Made by a program: the position numbers and the translations under genes
Notes under the pieces: model-generated
Databases searched by the model: none
What the model was told of the DNA's origin: nothing
The model's input: only the letters and a program-made list of their open reading frames with translations
Source of the DNA: an uncultured Fulvivirga sp.
GTDB taxonomy: Bacteria; Bacteroidota; Bacteroidia; Cytophagales; Cyclobacteriaceae
DNA length: 64,000 bases
Assembly: GCA_947500555.1 (NCBI GenBank)
Contig: CANMSE010000008.1
Coordinates: forward strand, 1-64,000
Direction of reading: 5' to 3'
In this document: in pieces, positions 9,370-17,477 of the stretch
Layout: the number at the start of each line of letters is the position of its first letter
Position numbering within the stretch: position 1 is the first letter of the stretch

Positions 9370-10323
9370 TTATGCTACTAATTCCTCCACGATATCACGC
9401 ACCGGCCGTATGGATTTCACATACTCTATGGAAGGACCAGCACACCAGACCGTTTTATAGGTAGCTGAGAAAGCTGCTTTTTGCAAAGATTTCATTCCTT
9501 TATAAAAGGTCAGCATCTTAGCGTATTTCTTAAGTGTCTTATTTTTGTTTAAGAGCTTTTCAATCCAGCTTTGCTTAGTACCAATCTCCTGTACATAGGG
9601 AGTATTAATAACTGTGCACGGTGTGCCAGACAGCTTAGTGGTCATCACAATATCATCCGCACCATAGTCCACACAGGCCCGTTTATAATCTTCAGAGACT
9701 CCAGCCTCTTCTGTAGCAATAAAGGGGCTACCCATAGAAATACCACTCGCTCCTAAAGCTAATTTTTCTTTGAATTGAGCGGCAGTACCAACTCCCCCGG
9801 CCGAGATGACTGGAATTGTACATTTCTCTACAAGTAACGGAATCAGCTCTGTGTATGACATTGGCCCTGCATGACCTCCAGCTTTAGAATTAACCGCTAT
9901 CACTGCATCTGCTCCAATTTCTTGCACTTTCAGGGCGTATTCAACATCTACCACATCACAAAACACTTTAATACCTTTTGGCTTACAAGCCTCTATGACC
10001 AGCCTTGGACTACCCAATGAAGTAATGATAAAATCAACACCCATTTCTACGCAAGTGTTGAGCTGTTCCTTCATTCGAATATTTGATTTATTCACAATCA
10101 AGTTAATACCAAAAGGGCCATCTGCTTTATCTCTAATCTCTGTTAAAGCAGCTCTAAATTCTTTATCTGTTCTATAATTCAGGGCTGGTATCGCTCCCGT
10201 AATACCTGATTTAATTGCTGCAATGGTCATAGCAGTATTGGATACCAAGAACATAGGAGCCATAATAATTGGGTATTTAATACCCAACATCTCCGTCAAG
10301 TCAGTTTTTATTTTCTCAGCCAT
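9370..10323 (-). CDS. Nitronate monooxygenase / 2-nitropropane dioxygenase family flavoprotein
   Basis: 317 residues, the usual length for this FMN-binding TIM-barrel family, whose members oxidise nitronates such as propionate 3-nitronate using O2. The N-terminus carries the family pattern 'GIKYPIIMAPM'. The centre has AGGHAGP, followed by the phosphate-binding 'VISAGGVGT' and 'GASGISMGSPFIAT' segments. The C-terminal part (residues about 240-317) is lysine-rich and less conserved. No signal peptide is visible, so it is cytoplasmic. Its ATG overlaps the stop of the M28 peptidase gene by one base (TAATG), making it the last gene of a helicase-peptidase-oxygenase operon. The real substrate is unknown; some relatives are enoyl reductases. 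Confidence 0.85.
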   Translation of the reverse strand: MAEKIKTDLTEMLGIKYPIIMAPMFLVSNTAMTIAAIKSGITGAIPALNYRTDKEFRAALTEIRDKADGPFGINLIVNKSNIRMKEQLNTCVEMGVDFIITSLGSPRLVIEACKPKGIKVFCDVVDVEYALKVQEIGADAVIAVNSKAGGHAGPMSYTELIPLLVEKCTIPVISAGGVGTAAQFKEKLALGASGISMGSPFIATEEAGVSEDYKRACVDYGADDIVMTTKLSGTPCTVINTPYVQEIGTKQSWIEKLLNKNKTLKKYAKMLTFYKGMKSLQKAAFSATYKTVWCAGPSIEYVKSIRPVRDIVEELVA

Positions 10324-11693
10324 TACAAGCCATATTTATCAATCATATATACCAAAGCGGCCATTCCGCCTGCTCCCAGTTCCAACTCTCGCTTATTCAC
10401 TTTATCAAAAGTGTCATTATCTGTATGATGATAGGCAAAATATCGTTGCGAATCAGGCATTAAACCAATAAGTAATGTACCCTGATCTTTTAAAGGGCCT
10501 ATATCAGCTCCTCCACCGGGTTTAGCAAAATCATAAATACCATATGGCTCAAATATGGATTGCCATGATTGAACTTTAACTATGTCTTCTTCATCACCTG
10601 TCATTCTAAATCCACGTGGAGAAAAGCCACCACTATCAGATTCAAGGGCCGCAATATGATTCTTTCCTTCATCCTTGGCGATTTCGGCATATTTTCTGCC
10701 TCCTCTTAATCCATTTTCTTCGTTCATAAACATAACAGCTCTTATGGTACGCTTAGGTTTAATCCCTAATTCCTTAAACAATCGCAATACCTCTATTGAC
10801 TGTACACATCCGGCACCATCATCATGAGCTCCGGTTCCCAAATCCCATGAGTCCAGATGCCCACCAACAACAATGATTTCATCTGGTTTTTCAGATCCGG
10901 TAATTTCACCGATGACATTATAAGACAATACATCCGGTAGCATCTCGCAATGTGTCTCCAAATAAACTTTCAAGGCTTTATCTTCCTTGTGCCTGGCTTC
11001 AAGAACATCCGCATCTTTAGTGCTTATTGCGACAGCAGGTATTTTTGGCTGATCCTCAACATATATCAATGTACCCGTGTGAGGAAAATCATCGGTTACG
11101 GTGGCTACCGACCTTACTACAGCGGCAACCGCTCCATATTTGGCAGCTTCAGAGGGACCAAATACCCTTTGATCAACGGCTCCTCCATAGGCAGAAAAAG
11201 TGGTGACTTTTGTTTGGTCCATAGGTCGATTAAAGAACACAATTTTACCTTCTACTTCTTTCTTTCCTAATTTTTCTAGTTCTTTCAATCCGTTTACGAC
11301 TACAACTTCAGCCAAAACCCCGCTGGACCCTGTACCTACTGAATTTCCCAACGCTCGCACGTTCAATTCTATGCTGCCATACTTCGAAGAGTTTACAATT
11401 CTAGTCTGTTCTCTTTTTCCCCTAACCCAATGAGGCACCATGACTTCTTGTAAATACACATTATCAAAACCATAGTCGATCATCACTTGCCTGCTCCATT
11501 CTACAGCCGCAGCAGCTTGAGGTGAGCCACTTAGACGTGCACCAATTTGATTGGTAAGATAATCAAGCATCTCATAAGACTCTCCGCCAGCTAATGCTTT
11601 ATCAAATATTTTTTTGACCATTTCTTCATCAGTTTGGCTATAACTGATTTGAATAGTTGATAGAAACAAAAATGCTGTAAATATGTATTTCAT
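10323..11693 (-). CDS. Secreted M28-family zinc peptidase (carboxypeptidase Q-like)
   Basis: 456 residues with a clear signal peptide (MKYIFTAFLFLSTIQISYSQ). Residues about 120-255 form a PA-type inserted domain. The catalytic domain begins near residue 265 with 'VVGGHLDSWDLGTGAHDDGAG', which holds the first His and the bridging Asp of the di-zinc site. It continues with 'MFMNEENGLRGG' (catalytic Glu and ligand Glu), a later Asp in 'ALESDSGG', and the last His in 'AYHHTDNDTFD'. All ligands of the family appear present. The architecture matches M28 carboxypeptidase Q-type enzymes that trim dipeptides or N-termini outside the cytoplasm. It lies 27 bases after the helicase gene and overlaps the oxygenase gene by one base. 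Confidence 0.88.
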   Translation of the reverse strand: MKYIFTAFLFLSTIQISYSQTDEEMVKKIFDKALAGGESYEMLDYLTNQIGARLSGSPQAAAAVEWSRQVMIDYGFDNVYLQEVMVPHWVRGKREQTRIVNSSKYGSIELNVRALGNSVGTGSSGVLAEVVVVNGLKELEKLGKKEVEGKIVFFNRPMDQTKVTTFSAYGGAVDQRVFGPSEAAKYGAVAAVVRSVATVTDDFPHTGTLIYVEDQPKIPAVAISTKDADVLEARHKEDKALKVYLETHCEMLPDVLSYNVIGEITGSEKPDEIIVVGGHLDSWDLGTGAHDDGAGCVQSIEVLRLFKELGIKPKRTIRAVMFMNEENGLRGGRKYAEIAKDEGKNHIAALESDSGGFSPRGFRMTGDEEDIVKVQSWQSIFEPYGIYDFAKPGGGADIGPLKDQGTLLIGLMPDSQRYFAYHHTDNDTFDKVNKRELELGAGGMAALVYMIDKYGL

Positions 11694-11720
11694 GTAAATA
11701 ATCTTATTAGTTAAATCTTA

Positions 11721-13028
11721 TTAGTGCCTTCTTTTTTTACTCCCTCTAAACTTTTTCTTATCACTTTTTTTGTCTGGTCGTGCCTTCTTCTCATGAAAAG
11801 CCCCTTTAAAATCTGGGTTTTCACGCCTCTTAAATAAGTCGATTTCACGCTCCATTGCCGTTTGTTCTTCTTTTTCAGTTTTCACCAAAACAACTTCAGA
11901 AGGAACAGCTTTTTTTGGTATAGACTGTCGAATAAGTTTTTCAATTTTCCTGATGTGCAACGTTTCTGCCTGATTAGCAAAAGTAATAGCCACTCCCTCA
12001 TTCTCAGCTCTACCCGTTCGCCCTATCCTATGTACGTAATCTTCATAAATAATAGGTACATCAAAATTAATAACATGAGATACCATGCTTACGTCAATAC
12101 CCCGAGCAGAGATATCAGTTGAAACCAACACCCTCAATTCTCCCTCCTTAAATTCGTTCATTGCATTTATACGACTGTTCTGCCCCTTATTAGAGTGAAT
12201 GACACGTAATGGACCTAGTTTCTTTCGTTCAAGATATTTAAATACGTTGTCTGCAGTATTTTTTGTTTTAACAAAAACAATCACTCTGTTAAAAGTCTCA
12301 TCTTGCAGAAGGTACTCAAGAAAATTGATCTTACTTTTCAAATTTGGAACTTCGTACAGTATCTGGTCTATGGCATCCACTGTCAGATTTTCAGGAGTAA
12401 CTTCTACTAATTCCGGAAATTCTAAAAATTCTTCACTCAATGTTTTGACAAATTGTGACATGGTAGCACTAAACAATAAATTTTGGCGCTTACTCGGTAT
12501 CACTTCAAGAATTTTACGAATCTGGGGCATGAAGCCCATATCCATCATCTTATCTGCCTCATCAATGATTAAGGTCTTAATTTGCTTCAGATGCAGCTCT
12601 CCTTTTAGATAAATATCCAAAAAACGACCGGGGGTTGCGATAACGATATCGATACCATTCTGCACAGCCTCGATTTGAGTCTTAGGCCCAATCCCACCGT
12701 ACAAAGACACGTAGCGTAAGTCAGTATATTTCGATAACATCTTAACATTCTCTTCAATTTGAAGAATCAATTCGCGAGTAGGAGCCAATATCAAGGCTCT
12801 TGGATGTTCTCCTTGAGCATACTTCACTTTCATAAGTAAAGGAAGAAGATAGGCTGCCGTTTTTCCGGTTCCGGTCTGAGCCAGCCCAATAACATCATGG
12901 CCAGAAGAGGCCAAAGGAATAGTTTGAGATTGAACTGGCGTTGGAACGGTGTACCCCATTTCTTCTACGGCATTTAGCAGTTGTCTATTCAGCTTAAATT
13001 CATCAAAGGTCTTGACCTCTTTAGTCAT
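11721..13028 (-). CDS. DEAD-box ATP-dependent RNA helicase
   Basis: 435 residues starting at the ATG of MTKEVKTFDEF. The longer frame would run into the divergent dihydroorotase gene and carries non-homologous sequence, so I rejected it. All superfamily-2 motifs are visible: Q motif (PTPVQSQTIP), motif I AQTGTGKT, PTREL, DEAD in 'IIDEADKMMD', SAT in 'LLFSATMS', and HRIGRTGRA. The last 60 residues form a Lys/Arg-rich tail, common in RhlE-type helicases, that probably binds RNA. Likely roles are ribosome assembly, mRNA turnover or cold adaptation. It is first in a three-gene operon and has 78 bases to the divergent pyrC-like gene. Confidence 0.92.
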   Translation of the reverse strand: MTKEVKTFDEFKLNRQLLNAVEEMGYTVPTPVQSQTIPLASSGHDVIGLAQTGTGKTAAYLLPLLMKVKYAQGEHPRALILAPTRELILQIEENVKMLSKYTDLRYVSLYGGIGPKTQIEAVQNGIDIVIATPGRFLDIYLKGELHLKQIKTLIIDEADKMMDMGFMPQIRKILEVIPSKRQNLLFSATMSQFVKTLSEEFLEFPELVEVTPENLTVDAIDQILYEVPNLKSKINFLEYLLQDETFNRVIVFVKTKNTADNVFKYLERKKLGPLRVIHSNKGQNSRINAMNEFKEGELRVLVSTDISARGIDVSMVSHVINFDVPIIYEDYVHRIGRTGRAENEGVAITFANQAETLHIRKIEKLIRQSIPKKAVPSEVVLVKTEKEEQTAMEREIDLFKRRENPDFKGAFHEKKARPDKKSDKKKFRGSKKRRH

Positions 13029-13106
13029 AAATAAAAAATACTTTGCCGTAAGTTGAGAAGCCTGTAAATTGCGTTGAAATAAAGTCAAAAGCAAGCTAGA
13101 AAAAGT

Positions 13107-14444
13107 ATGAGCAGCACACTTATCACAAATGCCAAAATTGTCAATGAAAACAAGATATTTGAAGCCGATGTACTCATAAAAGATCAATTAATAGAGAAAA
13201 TCGAAAGTAAAATCGATGCGAATTTGGCCGATAGGGTTATAGATGCTAAGGGGTCATATTTGCTGCCAGGACTTATAGATGATCAGGTTCATTTTAGAGA
13301 GCCCGGACTTACTCATAAGGCAAATATATACACGGAATCTAAGGCAGCTGTCGCAGGAGGAGTCACCTCATTTATGGAGATGCCTAACACTGTACCGAAT
13401 GCATTAACTCAGGAATTATTAGCTGATAAGTATGCAATCGGTGCAAGAGATTCCTTAGCAAACTATTCATTCTTTATGGGCGCATCAAATGATAATCTTG
13501 AAGAAGTATTAAAAACAAATTCAAAGGAAGTGTGTGGCGTAAAGGTGTTTATGGGATCATCTACTGGTAATATGCTAGTGGATGATGAAAAAACGCTTGA
13601 AGGTCTTTTTTCAAAGGTGTCTATGTTAATTGCTACCCACTGTGAAGATGAGGCAACCATCTTGGCAAATACTGCTAAGTTCAAGGAAAAATATGGCGAG
13701 AATGTGCCGATTGAAATGCATCCTTTGATACGCAGCGAAGAGGCCTGCTATAAATCATCTTCTATGGCTGCCAAACTTGCAAAAAAACATGGTACAAGGC
13801 TTCATATTCTGCACATTTCAACCGCCAAAGAGTTAGCCCTTTTTGATAATAGCATTCCTCTTCAAAAAAAGAAAATTACATCGGAAGCATGTATTCATCA
13901 CTTATGGTTTAATGATAGCTCTTATAAAGAAAAAGGAACCTTAATAAAGTGGAACCCTGCGGTAAAAACCCAAACAGACCAAGAGGCCATTTTATCCGCA
14001 GTTATTGATAATACAATAGATGTGATAGCTACTGACCATGCTCCACACACCATAGAAGAAAAACAGAATACCTATTTCAAAGCGCCATCAGGTGGACCAC
14101 TGGTTCAACATAGTTTGGTAGCCCTATTAGAAATGTATCATCAAAATAAAATAAGCCTGGAGAAAATCGTTGAAAAGGCGTGTCATAATCCGGCCATTCT
14201 ATTTGAAATAAATAAAAGAGGATATGTAAGAGAGGGGTATTATGCAGATTTGGTCCTTGTTGATTTGAATAAACCATGGACTGTCAGTAAAAATAATATT
14301 TTGGCTAAATGTGGATGGTCTCCATTCGATGGAACATCTTTTAAGTCCAATGTATCCCACACATTCATTTCCGGTCATTTAGCATACGAGAATGGTAGGT
14401 TTGACGAGTCAAAAAAAGGTATGCGCCTGGCATTTGACAGATAG
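13107..14444 (+). CDS. pyrC: Dihydroorotase (pyrimidine biosynthesis)
   Basis: 445 residues of the amidohydrolase superfamily. It interconverts carbamoyl-aspartate and dihydroorotate in the cytoplasm. The sequence shows the start-of-barrel motif as D59-Q-V-H62-F-R-E-P-G, a lysine in 'GVKVFMGSSTGN' (K146, the one normally carbamylated to bridge metals), His in 'IATHCEDE', 'LHILHIS', and 'ATDHAPHT' with the catalytic Asp at about 310. The first metal His of HxH is Gln60; I recall the same DDQVHFREPG form in other Bacteroidetes dihydroorotases, so it is probably a lineage trait rather than a defect. An allantoinase is an alternative, but the overall match favours dihydroorotase. Single gene, divergent from the helicase operon. 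Confidence 0.88.
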   Translation: MSSTLITNAKIVNENKIFEADVLIKDQLIEKIESKIDANLADRVIDAKGSYLLPGLIDDQVHFREPGLTHKANIYTESKAAVAGGVTSFMEMPNTVPNALTQELLADKYAIGARDSLANYSFFMGASNDNLEEVLKTNSKEVCGVKVFMGSSTGNMLVDDEKTLEGLFSKVSMLIATHCEDEATILANTAKFKEKYGENVPIEMHPLIRSEEACYKSSSMAAKLAKKHGTRLHILHISTAKELALFDNSIPLQKKKITSEACIHHLWFNDSSYKEKGTLIKWNPAVKTQTDQEAILSAVIDNTIDVIATDHAPHTIEEKQNTYFKAPSGGPLVQHSLVALLEMYHQNKISLEKIVEKACHNPAILFEINKRGYVREGYYADLVLVDLNKPWTVSKNNILAKCGWSPFDGTSFKSNVSHTFISGHLAYENGRFDESKKGMRLAFDR

Positions 14445-14467
14445 TATCAAATATCTAATATTATCTG

Positions 14468-14498
14468 TTTGTTATATGCATGGGACTATCTACCTTTG
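14468..14498 (+). promoter_or_regulatory. Promoter of tRNA-His
   Basis: TTTG at 14468-14471 and TACCTTTG at 14491-14498, separated by 19 bases, match the Bacteroidetes housekeeping promoter (TTTG, N19-21, TAnnTTTG). This is one of the two best matches in the window. Transcription should begin a few bases after 14498, about 15 bases before the tRNA. Confidence 0.8.
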
Positions 14499-14517
14499 CG
14501 CTCCCCAAAGGGAATAT

Positions 14518-14592
14518 GGTGATTGTAGTTCAGTTGGTTAGAACGCCTGATTGTGGTTCAGGAGGTCGCGGGTTCGAGTCCCGTCTTTCACC
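14518..14592 (+). tRNA. tRNA-His (anticodon GTG)
   Basis: A cloverleaf is recognisable. D arm: GTTC pairs with GAAC. Anticodon stem: CCTGA/TCAGG around the loop TTGTGGT with anticodon GTG. T arm: GCGGG/CCCGT around TTCGAGT. The extra G at position -1 (14518) opposite C73 (14592) is the identity element of tRNA-His. The acceptor stem GTGATTG/CTTTCAC has two adjacent T-T oppositions (positions 5-68 and 6-67), so it is weaker than usual. CCA is not encoded. It is followed by an intrinsic terminator shared with the convergent peptidase gene. Confidence 0.93.
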
Positions 14593-14596
14593 CTTC

Positions 14597-14637
14597 AAAA
14601 AGTCCATCTGATTAATTTCGATGGACTTTTTATTTTT
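14597..14637. terminator. Bidirectional intrinsic terminator after tRNA-His and aminopeptidase P
   Basis: A 12-bp perfect stem, AAAAAGTCCATC (14597-14608) with GATGGACTTTTT (14620-14631), is followed by TATTTTTC on the plus strand and preceded by A residues that give a T tract on the minus strand. It ends the tRNA transcript and overlaps the stop codon of the minus-strand peptidase gene. Confidence 0.85.
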
Positions 14638-16105
14638 CTTCTAATTCAGGAAGTACCAATGAATCAAAAACACTTGGTTGAGTCATGAGCTTTTCAATTT
14701 CTGATGACTTTCGAGGTGCCTTATCTGACAATAGTTCACAGCCTTCTTTTTGAATCAAAAAATCATCTTCAATTCTAACAGCAATATCCCACCACTTCTC
14801 ATCAGTTGGACTGCCTGCAGGAATATAGATACCCGGTTCGATGGTAATAACCATATTCTCTTCTAGTTCATCATACTCTCCTTTATCATGTACGTCTAAT
14901 CCAATGTGATGGCAACAACCATGTGGGTAATAGCGATTCCTTCCTGTTTGTGGATTCATAATAGTTTCTTCATTCAGATTTTCGTAAACTCCTAACTCTA
15001 ATAATCCATCATTAATAACTTTCAAGGTGGCTTGATATAAATCATCAAAATAGGTTCCTTCCTTGCACAATTTAAGCGCGGCTTCTTGAGCTTCATAAAC
15101 TAAATCATAAATCAGACGTTGCTCTTTATTGAATTTACCATTTACAGGTATCGTTCGTGTCACGTCAGCAGTGTAGCCATGATACTCAGCCCCTAGATCC
15201 ATTAATATCAATTCTCCATCCGCAATTCTCGGTTTATAATTATCAATATAGTGGAGTACACATCCATTATGTCCAGCTCCGACAATACTAGGGTAACCCT
15301 CGTATTCTGCTCTGTATTTTTTAAATATATATTCATGAAGACCTTGAATTTCAGTCTCTGATAATCCAGGCTTCATAGCTTTCATAACCTCGGCCTGAGC
15401 CAATGTAGAAATATCAACAGCCTTTCTTAATAAGCTTATCTCTTCTTTAGTTTTTATCCCTCGAAGGCTGATCATTATGGAGTCCAAAGTGACCAAATCA
15501 ATGTTATTACCTTTAGGTTCAATTTCCAGATTATTAGAACTTTCATAACCTACCTTCTGCTTGAAGTGATTGACTATCTCATAGAGGTCTCCACTTTCAG
15601 GATGATCACGATAATCATCAAAAAAATCGTAAAACGATACCCTATCGAATTGCTTGAAATCCAAATTAAAATGCTCAAAAACAGTTGATGTAAAAGCATT
15701 ATTTATACCCAATTCAGCCTTTACTTCATTAACAGCCATTCGTTCTCCATCATATATTTCAGCCAATGCATTTCGGTCTCTAAGAAACAATACCTCATTC
15801 ATCGGCTGACCATTTATTTCAACAGGTTGCTTAAAAACGAGAAGCATTGAATGCGGCTGATTATGGCCCGTCAGATAATGGAAGTTGGGGTCCTGATGGT
15901 AAATGTAGTTGACATCATTACTTCTATTTCTTACAGGGTTTGAGAAAAAGACTGCTACTGAATTATTTGGCATTTGCTTACGTAAAGCTTCTCTACGATG
16001 CTTATGAAAGTCTGAGGTCAGAAAATCATTCAAATACTCATTTTGCGCGGTTGTAGGCAAATTGGTTAGTAAAAAAAATGAACAAATAAATAGAGTCTTT
16101 TTCAT
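14630..16105 (-). CDS. Secreted Xaa-Pro aminopeptidase P (M24B)
   Basis: 491 residues with a signal peptide (MKKTLFICSFFLLTNLPTTAQ), so it is exported, unlike the cytoplasmic E. coli PepP. The N-terminal half (residues about 35-180) is the aminopeptidase P domain ('NYIYHQDPNFHYLTGHNQP'). The C-terminal pita-bread domain shows the di-metal ligands: 'LILMDLGAEYHGYTADVTRTIP' (two Asp, written here as a landmark), the His of 'YPHGCCHHIGLDVHD', and Glu of 'NMVITIEPGIYIP' and 'VRIEDDF'. It removes N-terminal residues preceding proline. It lies alone, convergent with tRNA-His, and probably works with the secreted M28 peptidases nearby in peptide use. Confidence 0.9.
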   Translation of the reverse strand: MKKTLFICSFFLLTNLPTTAQNEYLNDFLTSDFHKHRREALRKQMPNNSVAVFFSNPVRNRSNDVNYIYHQDPNFHYLTGHNQPHSMLLVFKQPVEINGQPMNEVLFLRDRNALAEIYDGERMAVNEVKAELGINNAFTSTVFEHFNLDFKQFDRVSFYDFFDDYRDHPESGDLYEIVNHFKQKVGYESSNNLEIEPKGNNIDLVTLDSIMISLRGIKTKEEISLLRKAVDISTLAQAEVMKAMKPGLSETEIQGLHEYIFKKYRAEYEGYPSIVGAGHNGCVLHYIDNYKPRIADGELILMDLGAEYHGYTADVTRTIPVNGKFNKEQRLIYDLVYEAQEAALKLCKEGTYFDDLYQATLKVINDGLLELGVYENLNEETIMNPQTGRNRYYPHGCCHHIGLDVHDKGEYDELEENMVITIEPGIYIPAGSPTDEKWWDIAVRIEDDFLIQKEGCELLSDKAPRKSSEIEKLMTQPSVFDSLVLPELEEK

Positions 16106-16159
16106 CTTAATAATTTTAATCAGCTCGCTAATTTCTTAAATTTATTTAAATAGATATAG

Positions 16160-16423
16160 ATGAGCACACCAAGGCCGAAGCCTTTCTTTAATCTTACGTT
16201 GACTCAACAGATTAAAACTCTGTACGAAGAAGGCACATTCATTACGGCTATACGCTACTACAAGTATAAAATCAATCTCTACCAGTTAGAGAATCAATTA
16301 ATTGAAGTATTTTTCAATCATAAATTAGACCTTATTGAAAAGGTTGTGCCTCTATCAAAAAATACAACTCGATTGAAATTTTATTCGGATCAAATTAAGT
16401 TACCCTTAAATTTTAGTGCATAA
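16160..16423 (+). CDS. Small conserved-looking protein of unknown function (87 aa)
   Basis: The frame starts with ATG, is 87 codons long, and encodes a soluble protein rich in Leu, Lys, Tyr and Asn. There is no signal peptide, Cys pair or recognised motif. A predicted pattern of helix (residues about 12-28), then 'TAIRYYKYKINLYQLENQLIEVFFN', then beta strands would suit a small alpha/beta fold. It is divergent from aminopeptidase P with 54 bases between them. Its stop codon overlaps the T tract of the terminator serving the opposite-strand gene. I do not recognise the family. Coding is supported by normal codon use and its placement between two real genes. Confidence 0.6.
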   Translation: MSTPRPKPFFNLTLTQQIKTLYEEGTFITAIRYYKYKINLYQLENQLIEVFFNHKLDLIEKVVPLSKNTTRLKFYSDQIKLPLNFSA

Positions 16424-16445
16424 AAAAAGGGACTCGCGTCCCTTT
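16422..16445 (-). terminator. Intrinsic terminator of the zinc-ribbon membrane protein gene
   Basis: Read on the minus strand: AAAGGGAC, loop GCGA, GTCCCTTT, then a run of T residues. The 8-bp stem is perfect (16426-16433 with 16438-16445). It lies 20 bases after the stop of the minus-strand gene at 16465 and touches the stop codon of the convergent 87-aa gene. Confidence 0.85.
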
Positions 16446-16464
16446 CAGTATTACTTAGAATGTC

Positions 16465-17211
16465 TTAAGCAGCATTTTCTTCGCCTTCCAGATTCTTAAG
16501 CATTGCAATTTTAAAGTTCTTTTTAGCCTTATGGCCACAGTATCCACACTCGAAATTTTTCATAAGTTCGCCCTCTTCTGTCGCTGAAGGTGATTTCAAA
16601 ATTTCTTCTTTTGTAACTCTAAATGTTTGATAGTTACATTCAGGACACTGAAGAGCATGCAAATGACCAGAATACTTTTCAATCTTAGTATAACCTGTCT
16701 CTTCATCTACCCATACATCATAATCAATAGAGAAAATTTCTTCTTCCGCCTGCATACCTTCATCAAGGTAAACATCTTCTTCCTCCTCACTTAGCAACTT
16801 CATTGCTTTACCAGTCTTAGGAGATATTCTCGGCTTATAACGAAGTTTCTTTAATCTCTTCTCTATATAAAATGGGTAGTAAAATTTGAGTAAATTTTGG
16901 ACAATAACGCCTATTATTAGTCCCATAGAAATGGTAACAAAAAGACGTACGAACAACCATAGAATACTTAGTTCAGTAATATACGCATTAGCATAAAACC
17001 CACCAGCTGAGATAAGCAGCACGCTGCATGTCATCAAAATATTTATCTCTGATTTATTTATGTAATCGTACTTAGTCTTTGAATCACTTGTGGCGGACAA
17101 CTTCAATATGTGAGCAATCAAAATGATCACAGATAAAGCTGCCAGACCGTAAGCAATATAAATTGCCCACATGTTCCAAGCTTCAAAGGATTGAGTCGAG
17201 GTTTCTTCCAT
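16465..17211 (-). CDS. Membrane protein with C-terminal zinc ribbon, unknown function
   Basis: 248 residues. Three hydrophobic helices are visible at about 14-36, 56-78 and 80-107. A cytoplasmic tail follows, with an acidic stretch around residues 140-160 (SEEEEDVYLDEGMQAEEE). The end holds a rubredoxin-like zinc ribbon: C189-PE-C192 and C222-GY-C225. I do not recognise a named family. Zinc-ribbon tails of this kind usually mediate protein or nucleic-acid contacts, which is only an inference here. It lies 266 bases downstream of infB, past a terminator, so it probably has its own promoter. The closest upstream candidate (TTTATTTG near 17260) differs from the -7 consensus by one base. Confidence 0.75.
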   Translation of the reverse strand: MEETSTQSFEAWNMWAIYIAYGLAALSVIILIAHILKLSATSDSKTKYDYINKSEINILMTCSVLLISAGGFYANAYITELSILWLFVRLFVTISMGLIIGVIVQNLLKFYYPFYIEKRLKKLRYKPRISPKTGKAMKLLSEEEEDVYLDEGMQAEEEIFSIDYDVWVDEETGYTKIEKYSGHLHALQCPECNYQTFRVTKEEILKSPSATEEGELMKNFECGYCGHKAKKNFKIAMLKNLEGEENAA

Positions 17212-17431
17212 GGCCTAATGTTTGTTTTTTGTAAGTTTTGTAGACAAATAAAGTTATTTGATGCACAATTTAAAAATAAGTCATCAATTTTAATATTGTT
17301 TTTCTAAAAAAGAAAAAAGTAATATACAATACCAAGTGATAATGTTACAAATTATTGCAGAACTATTTCTTTAATAATTGCTGAATAGTACTGTGAATAA
17401 ATGGAAAAATTATATTTATTAGTTAGATTCA

Positions 17432-17456
17432 ATGAAAAAGAGGCCGAAGCCTCTTT
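17432..17456 (-). terminator. Intrinsic terminator of the rimP-nusA-infB operon
   Basis: On the minus strand: AAAGAGGC, loop TTCG, GCCTCTTT, then TTCATTG. The stem is 8 perfect base pairs (17437-17444 with 17449-17456) and the loop is a stable UUCG tetraloop. It starts 22 bases after the infB stop codon. Confidence 0.85.
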
Positions 17457-17477
17457 GTTTAATTAGTACGTTATTTA

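Noticed and set aside
13030..13042. TACTTTG as a promoter for dihydroorotase
   Set aside because: It has one base too few between TA and TTTG and no TTTG at the -33 distance.
13029..13187. 53-codon N-terminal extension of the DEAD-box helicase
   Set aside because: It overlaps the divergent dihydroorotase start, lacks helicase homology features, and the ATG at 13028 gives a standard N-terminus.
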